A model generated the notes under the pieces. It saw only the letters and a list, made by a program, of their open reading frames with translations, was not told where the DNA came from and ran no database searches. From Chloroflexota bacterium (GTDB lineage Bacteria > Chloroflexota > Dehalococcoidia > SAR202 > UBA11138), in NCBI GenBank assembly GCA_022561955.1, contig JADFQF010000002.1, positions 1-18,079 on the forward strand: a stretch of 18,079 nucleotides of DNA, in the 5' to 3' direction. The position numbers and the translations under genes were made by a program. The first letter of the stretch is position 1; each line of letters opens with the position of its first letter. Positions 8,762 through 15,303 of this stretch are shown here, in pieces.

Positions 8762-9859
8762 GTGCAAGCTAATTTGAAGCCCAGGACCCGCGCCGCGGAA
8801 GTGCGCGATATGGTGCCGCATGACCTCGAAGGGGTGCTCACGCTCTACCGAGAGGTCTTCGGCCACGCATATGCCGAGCGCTTCGAGGCCCGCTACTCGT
8901 GGGCTCACGGCGACAATCTCTACCCCGACGATAGCCCGAAATGGGTCGTGGCGGACGGCGATAGGATCGTGGGCTTCTTGGCGGCGATGCCCCTGCCCTA
9001 CACGATAGCGGGACAGCGTGTCATCGCGCACACGACCTGCGACTACATGGTGCATCCGGATTTCAGGTTCCACGGCATCAAGCTGATGAAGCAGTTCTTC
9101 TCGGAATGCGCAAACTGCGTCACCTGTGACGATATCGAGGCAACGAAGAAGGTCACCGAGTGGCTCGGGGCCAAGACCGTAACACCCATGGTCACCTACC
9201 TCAAGGTCCTGAATGGCCGTGCGCTGGCGGCGTCGACCCGGTTGGCCGGCCTTCCCGAGATCGTATACGCGTCGGGAACGGCCCTGCTAAAACTCGCGGA
9301 TAAGGCGCTCATGGCCGGAAGCGGAGGCGTCCACGTCGAGAACGTCGGCGATTTCGATTCCCGCTTCGATGAGTTTTCAGACCGGACCGCCAAAAATATC
9401 CCGGCAACCGTCGCCAGGGACCGGGACTTTCTGCGGTGGCGATACGGGGAAAAATCGCCGCACTCCAGTCGGGACATAGCCGTCGCTACCTCCCGGGACG
9501 GCTCGATGCTGGGCTACGCGATTACCTACATGTCGTCGGAAGAGAGGCCCACCGGCTACGTGCTGGACCTGCAGGCCGAACGGGGTCCACATGAGATAAG
9601 GGTGACACGCAGCCTCCTGGCTCATGCGGCGAGAACGCTCAGGGCCCGGGGCGCGGTAACAATGAAATACCACGCCGTCGATGCCCCGGACTCGACGACC
9701 GAATCGCACATGAAGCGCATGGGGTTTCTCACTAGAAATCGAACGAACCGGGTGCTGATGGTGAAGTTCTCGGACCCGGCATTGCAGGAGATCGCCGAGC
9801 AGCCTCGCAATTGGAATTACAGGTATGGAGACGCCGAGGTCAGCCACTCGCTGGCCTGA
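8762..9859 (+). CDS. Two-lobed GNAT-family N-acyltransferase
   Basis: A 365-residue protein with a GNAT N-lobe and a related C-lobe (RDRDFLRWRY, then GYAITYMSS). In the N-lobe, WVVADGDRIVGFLAA is the beta-4 region and CDYMVHPDFRFHGIKLMKQFF (residues 93-113) is motif A. The cofactor loop R/Q-x-x-G-x-G/A reads R102-F-H-G-I-K107, so the last small residue is lysine, which may mean weaker CoA binding or a different donor. The GTG start is uncertain: only AGGGG, 14 bases upstream, resembles a ribosome site, and ATG at about 8810 is an alternative. It ends 33 bases before the ACP gene. Transfer of the ACP-bound acyl group to an amine, such as an amino sugar, is an inference from this neighbourhood. 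Confidence 0.78.
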   Translation: MQANLKPRTRAAEVRDMVPHDLEGVLTLYREVFGHAYAERFEARYSWAHGDNLYPDDSPKWVVADGDRIVGFLAAMPLPYTIAGQRVIAHTTCDYMVHPDFRFHGIKLMKQFFSECANCVTCDDIEATKKVTEWLGAKTVTPMVTYLKVLNGRALAASTRLAGLPEIVYASGTALLKLADKALMAGSGGVHVENVGDFDSRFDEFSDRTAKNIPATVARDRDFLRWRYGEKSPHSSRDIAVATSRDGSMLGYAITYMSSEERPTGYVLDLQAERGPHEIRVTRSLLAHAARTLRARGAVTMKYHAVDAPDSTTESHMKRMGFLTRNRTNRVLMVKFSDPALQEIAEQPRNWNYRYGDAEVSHSLA

Positions 9860-9892
9860 TGGCTTCGGCGCTCGATTATAAGAGAGGTCAAA

Positions 9893-10135
9893 GTGGAAGT
9901 TAAGACGTTGATCAAGGGACACATTCTGAACGAGATCATTCAGAATAGCGACCTACAGATTGGAGACGACACTCCGCTCATCGACGAGGGTTATCTGACC
10001 TCATTGCAGGCCGTCGAGCTGGTCATGTTCTTGGAAGACCAGTTCGAGGTGGAGATCGACCCGATAGAGGTGGACGAGGAGAACTTCCGAGACCTGACGA
10101 GCATAACGCAGCTCATCGAGGGCAAGTTGGCGTAG
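9893..10135 (+). CDS. Acyl carrier protein
   Basis: An 80-residue, strongly acidic carrier protein whose phosphopantetheine arm would carry an acyl or aminoacyl thioester. The helix II signature is DEGYLTSLQAVELV, with Ser37 as the attachment site; Thr replaces the usual Asp before that Ser (TSL rather than DSL), a change also seen in specialised stand-alone carriers. The GTG start is supported by GAGAGG about 6 bases upstream. Its TAG stop is one base from the ATG of the AMP ligase, so the two are probably co-translated and the ligase is the obvious loading enzyme. Fatty-acid synthesis is unlikely because no fab genes are nearby. It corresponds by context to VinL or BtrI. Confidence 0.9.
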   Translation: MEVKTLIKGHILNEIIQNSDLQIGDDTPLIDEGYLTSLQAVELVMFLEDQFEVEIDPIEVDEENFRDLTSITQLIEGKLA

Positions 10136-10136
10136 C

Positions 10137-11705
10137 ATGTTGCACCCGGAATTCACCATAAACCATATGCTCCTGAACGTCCTGGAAAGGTCTCCGGACA
10201 AGGTATATATCGTGGAGGGCGATCGACGTTTCTCTTATGGCATGCTGGAGCGCCAGGCCTCTTCCCTGGCCCATGCCCTGAAGCAGCACGGCATCGTCCG
10301 CGACGACAGGGTGGGCATCTACCTGGACAAGAGCTGGGAGGCGGTCGTCTCGATCATGGCCGTCGTGCAGGTCGGCGCGGTGTTCGTAAACATCGGCCCC
10401 CTCCTGAAAGAGCCGCAGGTCCGCCACATCATGAACAACTGCGGCGTAAAGCTGCTGATCGCGGACGCAGACAAGGTCGAGGGATTGACCCTCCCCGAGC
10501 TGGACGTGGCATTCTACAGGGGCAATTCTCGGCCCGAATGCAGCTGGGCCAAGGAATGGGTCCCGCTGGACGAGGCCTTCAATTCCGGCGCGGAGTGCCC
10601 GTCCGTCACGCCGGCGAATGAGAGAGACCTGGCCACGATAATCTACACCTCCGGCTCGACAGGCCTTCCCAAGGGCATCATGATAAGCCACAGGAACCTG
10701 GCCGCGGGCGCGCAGATAGTCTCCTCGTACCTGGAAAATACCGCGGACGACCGACTGATCTGCGCCCTGCCCATCAATCTCGACTACGGGCTGAACCAGC
10801 TTACCACGATGCTGCGAGTCGGCGGCACCGTCGTCCTTCAGCGGTCGCTGCTTCCGGGCGAGATCCTGAAGACGTTGCGGAACGAGCGCATAACGGGCAT
10901 GGCCGGCATGCCTCCCCTATGGACGATACTGTTGCAGTGCAGGCGCAGCATCGAGCGGGAGCCGCTTCAGCACCTTCGCTATCTGAGCAACTCCGGCGGG
11001 ACCATTCCTCAGACGAATCTGGACACGCTGCGAGATATGCTTCCCGATACCAAGATATTTCTCATGTACGGACTTACCGAGGCCTTCAGGGCCACGTATC
11101 TGCCGCCGGAAGAGATCGATCGCGGCCCGGAATGCATTGGCCGGGCGATTCCCAATACCGACATTCGCATCGTCGACCAGGATGGACATGAGGTCGCGCC
11201 GGGCGAAGAGGGCGAGCTCATTCAGAGGGGCCCGACGGTCGCCCTGGGCTACTGGGGAGACGAGGAGAAGACGGCCTCCGTATACCGTCCCAACCCGCTG
11301 GGGCCACCAGAGCTGGCGCACCACGAGCAGGTCGTCTACTCCGGCGACCTCGTGAGGCGAGGCGACGACGGCTATCTTTATTTCCTTGGCCGAAGGGACG
11401 AGCTAATAAAGACGCAGGGATACAGGGTCAGCCCGGGTGAGGTGGAGAGCCTGCTCACCGGGATACCCGAGGTCTCCGAGGCGGTCGCCTTCGGAAGGCA
11501 CGACGACATGATGGGACAGAAGATCGTGGCTATCGTTTCGACCCTCAACGGCGCGGACTGTAGCTCCGAGTACATTCGCCGGAGCTTCAGTGAGAACGCA
11601 CCTCATTACATGGTGCCCAAGGATGTTCATATCATTGCCGAGCTTCCCAAGACGGCCACGGGGAAGATAGACAGGAGCGCTCTGAAAAATGAGTACGCAA
11701 GCTGA
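10137..11705 (+). CDS. AMP-dependent acyl/aminoacyl-ACP ligase (ANL superfamily, VinN-like or exosortase A-associated type)
   Basis: A 522-residue adenylating enzyme that would activate a carboxylic acid with ATP and load it on the adjacent ACP or on CoA. The core motifs are complete: A3 YTSGSTGLPKG (170-180), A5 YGLTE (311-315), A7 SGDL (Asp404), the A8 hinge GRRDELIKTQGYR (418-430) and the A10 catalytic lysine PKTATGK (Lys510). In the A4 pocket the sequence is LPINLDYGLNQL with Asp216, a candidate for holding a substrate amino group as in amino-acid adenylation domains. It begins one base after the ACP stop and overlaps the decarboxylase by 17 bases. This ligase-decarboxylase pairing is known from exosortase A loci, vicenistatin-type clusters (VinN/VinO) and butirosin (BtrJ/BtrK). 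Substrate inferred: 3-methylaspartate or glutamate. Confidence 0.88.
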   Translation: MLHPEFTINHMLLNVLERSPDKVYIVEGDRRFSYGMLERQASSLAHALKQHGIVRDDRVGIYLDKSWEAVVSIMAVVQVGAVFVNIGPLLKEPQVRHIMNNCGVKLLIADADKVEGLTLPELDVAFYRGNSRPECSWAKEWVPLDEAFNSGAECPSVTPANERDLATIIYTSGSTGLPKGIMISHRNLAAGAQIVSSYLENTADDRLICALPINLDYGLNQLTTMLRVGGTVVLQRSLLPGEILKTLRNERITGMAGMPPLWTILLQCRRSIEREPLQHLRYLSNSGGTIPQTNLDTLRDMLPDTKIFLMYGLTEAFRATYLPPEEIDRGPECIGRAIPNTDIRIVDQDGHEVAPGEEGELIQRGPTVALGYWGDEEKTASVYRPNPLGPPELAHHEQVVYSGDLVRRGDDGYLYFLGRRDELIKTQGYRVSPGEVESLLTGIPEVSEAVAFGRHDDMMGQKIVAIVSTLNGADCSSEYIRRSFSENAPHYMVPKDVHIIAELPKTATGKIDRSALKNEYAS

Positions 11706-13059
11706 GAAGATAGGGCTGATACGGCAGAGGCTCCAGGGTGGAAGCGGGGATGAGCTTGCGATAGAGCACGTTCCCGTCAGCGTGATAGCCGACGAGGTGG
11801 GCACGCCCTTTTACGCCTACAGCGGAGGCGCGCTTTCAGACCAGATACGGCGCGTATCCGCGGCGTTGGGCGACGACGTGCACGTGATCTTTTCCGTCAA
11901 GTCCAACCCCAGCCTCGGCATATGCCAGCTAATTTCCGGACAGGGCGTGGGTTGCGAAGTGGCCTCCATCGGCGAGCTCATTCTTGCTCAGAAGGCCGGC
12001 TTTCCCTCGGATAAGACCCTGTTCATCGGCCCCGGCAAGACCGACGAAGAGCTCGAGGAGGCGGTCAGGCTCGGCATAAGGGCCGTCATCGTCGAGTCGG
12101 GACGAGAGCTCGAGAGACTCGCCGAAATAGCATGCAGGCTGGGCGCCGTGGCCAACGTCGGCATCAGGGTAAACGTCGCGTCCCAGGTGAAGGGCTACCA
12201 GATGAAGATGGGCGGTGGCGCGCAGCAGTTCGGCGTCGACGAAGAGGCGCTGCCGGAGCTGCTCGCCGCGTTCAGAGACCGGCCCGGCGTCAATATCGAG
12301 GGTCTGCACGTGTACGCAGGCAGCCAGATGTTCGACGTCGAGGCGCTTCTGGAGCACTGCCGATATGTGGCGGACCTGGCAATCGAGATGGCGGGCCTGC
12401 TGGAACGCCCCCTGGGCTTCGTCGATTTCGGCGGCGGCTTTGGCATCCCCTACTTTGAGAAAGACTCCGAGTTCGATCTGGACTCCTTCGGCGACGGCTT
12501 CAGAGGGCTCATCGATACCTGCAAGCAAGACAGCCGCCTGGCCGGCGCGGACTTCGTCATCGAGCTGGGCCGATACCTCGTGGCCGAGTGCGGGGTATAC
12601 GTCACCAGGGTCCTGGACGTCAAGAAATCACGGGAGAAGACCTTCGCCATTACCGACGGCGGCATGAACCATCACGTGGCCGCCACCGGCAACTTCGGGC
12701 AGGTCTTCAGGAAGCCTTACCCCCTGGCGGTCGTCAACAAGATGGAAGCGGCCGGCGGCGAGCCGGTATCCGTCGTGGGGCCGAACTGCACACCCCTCGA
12801 CGTCTTCGGCCAGAACCTCTCTCTGCCCGAGATCCAGGAAGGCGACCTAATCGGCGTCTTTTACAGCGGCGCGTACGGCTATAGCGCCAGCAGCATGGGC
12901 TTTCTGAGTCATCCGACGCCCGCGGAGGTCCTGGTAACGGACGGCAAGACTTATCTGCTGCGGGGCGCAGGCGACGCCGACCATGTCTTGAATGGGCAGC
13001 ACTCTGTTATCGGTGACGGCGCCTCTGTCCTGGATATCGCCGCCGGGGCGATAGTCTGA
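11689..13059 (+). CDS. PLP-dependent decarboxylase, DapDC/ODC fold (VinO/BtrK-like)
   Basis: A 456-residue fold-type III PLP enzyme. PLP lysine Lys71 lies in FSVKSNPSLG; His207 in LHVYAGSQMF stacks on the cofactor; FGGGFGIPYF (247-256) is the phosphate loop; ELGRYLVAE has Arg295; GPNCTPLDVF supplies Cys367 and Asp369 across the dimer; YSGAYGY gives Tyr396. All catalytic positions are therefore present. The ATG at 11689 overlaps the ligase gene by 17 bases, suggesting translational coupling. True diaminopimelate decarboxylase is less likely because no lysine genes are near and the gene is tied to an ACP and a ligase. Related enzymes act on substrates bound to carrier proteins (VinO: 3-methylaspartyl-ACP to 3-aminoisobutyryl-ACP; BtrK: glutamyl-ACP to GABA-ACP). 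It also fits the exosortase A-associated decarboxylase type. Confidence 0.88.
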   Translation: MSTQAEKIGLIRQRLQGGSGDELAIEHVPVSVIADEVGTPFYAYSGGALSDQIRRVSAALGDDVHVIFSVKSNPSLGICQLISGQGVGCEVASIGELILAQKAGFPSDKTLFIGPGKTDEELEEAVRLGIRAVIVESGRELERLAEIACRLGAVANVGIRVNVASQVKGYQMKMGGGAQQFGVDEEALPELLAAFRDRPGVNIEGLHVYAGSQMFDVEALLEHCRYVADLAIEMAGLLERPLGFVDFGGGFGIPYFEKDSEFDLDSFGDGFRGLIDTCKQDSRLAGADFVIELGRYLVAECGVYVTRVLDVKKSREKTFAITDGGMNHHVAATGNFGQVFRKPYPLAVVNKMEAAGGEPVSVVGPNCTPLDVFGQNLSLPEIQEGDLIGVFYSGAYGYSASSMGFLSHPTPAEVLVTDGKTYLLRGAGDADHVLNGQHSVIGDGASVLDIAAGAIV

Positions 13060-13135
13060 TCGTCTCTAAACGGCCCGAATTGGCAGACCACAAGCTAGGC
13101 CTTTTTGGTGGCCTGTTTCGTACACATGAGGGAAG

Positions 13136-13164
13136 TTGGCAAAGGCCTCTGAAGATAATATAAG
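13136..13164 (+). promoter_or_regulatory. Candidate sigma70-type promoter for the glutamate mutase genes
   Basis: TTGGCA (13136-13141) and TATAAG (13159-13164) are separated by exactly 17 bases in the AT-richest part of the 201-base gap before glmS. The predicted transcript would start near 13171, giving a leader of about 90 bases. This suggests the mutase genes can be transcribed apart from the ACP-ligase-decarboxylase genes. Confidence 0.55.
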
Positions 13165-13176
13165 ATTAATGGCGGA

Positions 13177-13228
13177 GTCCGACTACACCCGCGAAGGCGC
13201 GATACTCAGACAACAAGAACGGTCGGAC
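13177..13228 (+). promoter_or_regulatory. Inverted repeat in the predicted glmS leader
   Basis: GTCCGAC (13177-13183) pairs perfectly with GTCGGAC (13222-13228), enclosing 38 bases that contain a small CGC-GAAG-GCG hairpin. It lies between the predicted transcription start and the glmS ATG. No adenosylcobalamin-riboswitch core (B12 box) is seen, and the region is too short for one. It may be a leader control element or just a chance fold. Confidence 0.35.
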
Positions 13229-13260
13229 AAGACCACTAAAAATACAACGGGTAATTTCGA

Positions 13261-13737
13261 ATGACGAAGCCCTCGACCACAACTGAAAAAAGGATAGTCT
13301 TCGGTGTAATTGGCAACGACATCCATGTCGTCGCAAACAGAATTCTTGCGCTGAGCCTGAAGGACGCGGGATTCCGTGCCTTCAATCTTGGCACACACAA
13401 CATGGCCGAAGACTTCGTCGCCGCCGCCATAGAGGTGGAGGCCCACGCCGTGCTGGTCTCCTCGCTGAACGGTGAGGGCGAGCACTGGTGCGTCGACTTT
13501 CGCCGGCGGTTCGAAGACGCCGGCATGCCCGATATGCCTCTGTACATCGGCGGCAACCTGGTCGTCGGTGACCGCGACGAGGAGGAGGTCGTATCGACGT
13601 TCAAGGCCTACGGCTTCGATAGGGTCTTCTACAGAAGCACCGATTTCAACGAGGTGCTGAATCTGCTGAGTCAAGACGTGGAACGACTATCGAATGCCGG
13701 CCGTTCAGCGGGTGCTTCGGTGCCCGCGAAGGTCTGA
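13261..13737 (+). CDS. glmS: Glutamate (methylaspartate) mutase, sigma/S subunit, cobalamin-binding
   Basis: A 158-residue Rossmann-like B12-binding protein that pairs with GlmE to carry adenosylcobalamin for glutamate to (2S,3S)-3-methylaspartate rearrangement. Residues 13-35 read VFGVIGNDIHVVANRIL..., matching the family's DxHxxG base-off motif with Asp20 and His22 (the lower axial ligand). The Gly is replaced by Ala25. The second and third signatures are present: VSSLNGEGE (Ser67-Leu69) and YIGGNLVVG (Gly97-Gly98). The length is slightly above the usual ~137 residues because of N- and C-terminal tails. The ribosome site is weak. GlmE starts 77 bases downstream. Assignment as the mutase subunit, not a methyltransferase corrinoid protein, rests on VIGND, SSLNGEGE and the GlmE neighbour. 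Confidence 0.93.
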   Translation: MTKPSTTTEKRIVFGVIGNDIHVVANRILALSLKDAGFRAFNLGTHNMAEDFVAAAIEVEAHAVLVSSLNGEGEHWCVDFRRRFEDAGMPDMPLYIGGNLVVGDRDEEEVVSTFKAYGFDRVFYRSTDFNEVLNLLSQDVERLSNAGRSAGASVPAKV

Positions 13738-13769
13738 GCAAGGCTTTCTTCAACATGACCTCAACGACG

Positions 13770-13789
13770 GTCCGCCGCACCTGGCGGAC
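13770..13789 (+). promoter_or_regulatory. Compact hairpin between glmS and glmE
   Basis: GTCCGCC (13770-13776) and GGCGGAC (13783-13789) form a perfect 7-base stem with a six-base loop, 25 bases before the glmE start and just before its GGAGAG ribosome site (13801-13806). No T-run follows, so it is not a standard terminator. It could tune the S to E subunit ratio or protect mRNA ends. Confidence 0.45.
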
Positions 13790-13814
13790 TATTACCATAC
13801 GGAGAGCGTGACAG

Positions 13815-15221
13815 ATGGCGGTCCCTAACAAGCACAGCGTTCTCGACGGCTTCGAAATATACAGGGAGCAGGTCCTCTCCCAGCCCTGGGCCGACGGACT
13901 TCGCGCCGACGAGGTGTCCGAGTACCTCAAGGGGCTGGCGGACTATCGCTTCGCGTCTCTGAGCTACAGGTCGGAGCACCCCTACCCTTACCTACAGCCC
14001 AGGGGCGGATATCCGACCTTCGAGAAGCAGAAGGCGCTTTCCGAGGCCCTGGATGAGGCCGGCGCGGACTTCATACCGCTAACGATCGACAGCCACACGC
14101 GGCACAACGACTACTCGAAGGCGGACCAGCTACTGCGCGATAGCCTGGAGGAGGGCAAGGACCTACTCAACGGATATCCTCTCGTATGCCACGGCTACGA
14201 GTCCACGCGGAGGCTCTACGAGAACGTGCAGAAGCCCATCTGCCTGCGTCACGGAACGCCGGATGCACGACTTCTTGTCGAGACGGCGATCGCCTCGGGC
14301 CTGACCGAGATCGAGGGAGGCGGCCTCGTTTACAGCCTGCCTTACTCCGAGAACTTCCCGATAGACCGCTCGATCATCTACTGGCAGTACGTCGACAGGC
14401 TGTGCGCCGAGTACTCCACGCCCGAACGACCAATTCACCGCGAGTCCTTCGGTCCGCTGTCCGCCACGATGGTGCCTCCGATGATCGTCATCGCCGTCGA
14501 GCTCATCGAGCTGCTTCTGGCCGCCGAGCAGGGCGTGAAGTCATTCAGCGTGAGCTTTGGTCAGACGGGATCATTCTCTCAGGACATCGCCCTCGCGAAG
14601 GTGCTGATGAGCATGGCGAGGGACTATCTGGACCGATTTGGATTTTCAGACGTTGACGTGTATCTCGTCTATCACCAGTGGATGGGGGATTTCCCCATGG
14701 AGCGAGACAAGGCGGGCGACCTGATCGCCATGTCCGCCGTCATCGCTCGTCTGGCCAGGGCGGACAAGATCATCGTGAAGACCCGCGATGAGGCCCTGGG
14801 CCTGCCCACCGCGCAGTCCAACTGTGACGCGGTCCGCGACGTACGCTACATCTTTGAAAAATTTCCCGTTACGGGCGCGGTCACCAGTGAAGCCATCGAG
14901 GAAGAGGCTGAGCTCATAGGCGGTGAAGTCCGGCATCTGATGGACGCCATATTCAACATGGAGGGCGACGCCTTCTGGGAATCGGTCTACAAGGCCGTCC
15001 GCGACGGGATGATCGACATTCCCTTCGCGCCCCATCGCATGAACGCGAACAAGATGTTGACGACTCGCGACCGTTACCAGGCGATACGCATCTCGGAGCC
15101 GGGCAACGTTCCGATGTGCAGCCAGGACCGCGCCAAGGAGACGAGCCTGCTCAAGCTGAACAGCGACGAGGACGCGGGCTTCTTCAACAAGATGATAAAA
15201 GACATCCACGTGATGAACTGA
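13815..15221 (+). CDS. glmE: Glutamate (methylaspartate) mutase, epsilon/E subunit
   Basis: The 468-residue TIM-barrel catalytic subunit; with GlmS it interconverts L-glutamate and 3-methylaspartate by a B12 radical mechanism. By remembered alignment to the Clostridium cochlearium enzyme, the substrate-binding residues are kept: the arginine trio Arg63 (QPR), Arg96 (TIDSHTRHN) and Arg145 (LRHGTPDARLL), then Glu167 in EGGG, and Tyr173 and Tyr177 in VYSLPYSEN. The segments LNGYPLVCHG, DWQYVDRL-like YWQYVDRL and LLAAEQGVKS are also typical. ATG at 13815 has GGAGAG 8 bases upstream, and the length is normal (~480). No 3-methylaspartate ammonia-lyase or mesaconase is nearby, so the fermentative methylaspartate pathway is not suggested here; supply of 3-methylaspartate to the upstream ligase/decarboxylase fits better. 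Confidence 0.95.
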   Translation: MAVPNKHSVLDGFEIYREQVLSQPWADGLRADEVSEYLKGLADYRFASLSYRSEHPYPYLQPRGGYPTFEKQKALSEALDEAGADFIPLTIDSHTRHNDYSKADQLLRDSLEEGKDLLNGYPLVCHGYESTRRLYENVQKPICLRHGTPDARLLVETAIASGLTEIEGGGLVYSLPYSENFPIDRSIIYWQYVDRLCAEYSTPERPIHRESFGPLSATMVPPMIVIAVELIELLLAAEQGVKSFSVSFGQTGSFSQDIALAKVLMSMARDYLDRFGFSDVDVYLVYHQWMGDFPMERDKAGDLIAMSAVIARLARADKIIVKTRDEALGLPTAQSNCDAVRDVRYIFEKFPVTGAVTSEAIEEEAELIGGEVRHLMDAIFNMEGDAFWESVYKAVRDGMIDIPFAPHRMNANKMLTTRDRYQAIRISEPGNVPMCSQDRAKETSLLKLNSDEDAGFFNKMIKDIHVMN

Positions 15222-15223
15222 GT

Positions 15224-15303
15224 TTTTTGCCAGATGATTATCGTAGTAGACATTAGAAGGGCTGCCATTTTTGCCACATGATTATCGTAATAGACATCGG
15301 AAG
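15224..15303 (+). repeat. 44-base-period tandem duplication over the glmL start
   Basis: Bases 15224-15259 and 15268-15303 match at 32 of 36 positions at an offset of 44 bases. Each copy carries TTTTTGCCA, then an ATG (15234 and 15278) and a start of the GlmL type (MIIVVDI or MIIVIDI). Because 44 is not a multiple of three, copy 1 opens a 15-codon frame that stops at TGA 15279-15281, overlapping the real glmL ATG as ATGA. The likely glmL ribosome site AGAAGG (15255-15260) lies within copy 1. Confidence 0.9.

Noticed and set aside
11689..13059. Plain diaminopimelate decarboxylase (lysA)
   Set aside because: The fold matches, but the 17-base overlap with an AMP ligase and the adjacent ACP point to a carrier-bound substrate; no lysine genes are near.
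13097..13114. Intrinsic terminator after the decarboxylase (AGGCC, T-rich loop, GGCCT)
   Set aside because: The stem is only five bases and the T-run lies in the loop rather than after the stem.
13060..13260. Adenosylcobalamin riboswitch before glmS
   Set aside because: No B12 box or matching fold is visible, and the leader after the predicted promoter is only about 90 bases.
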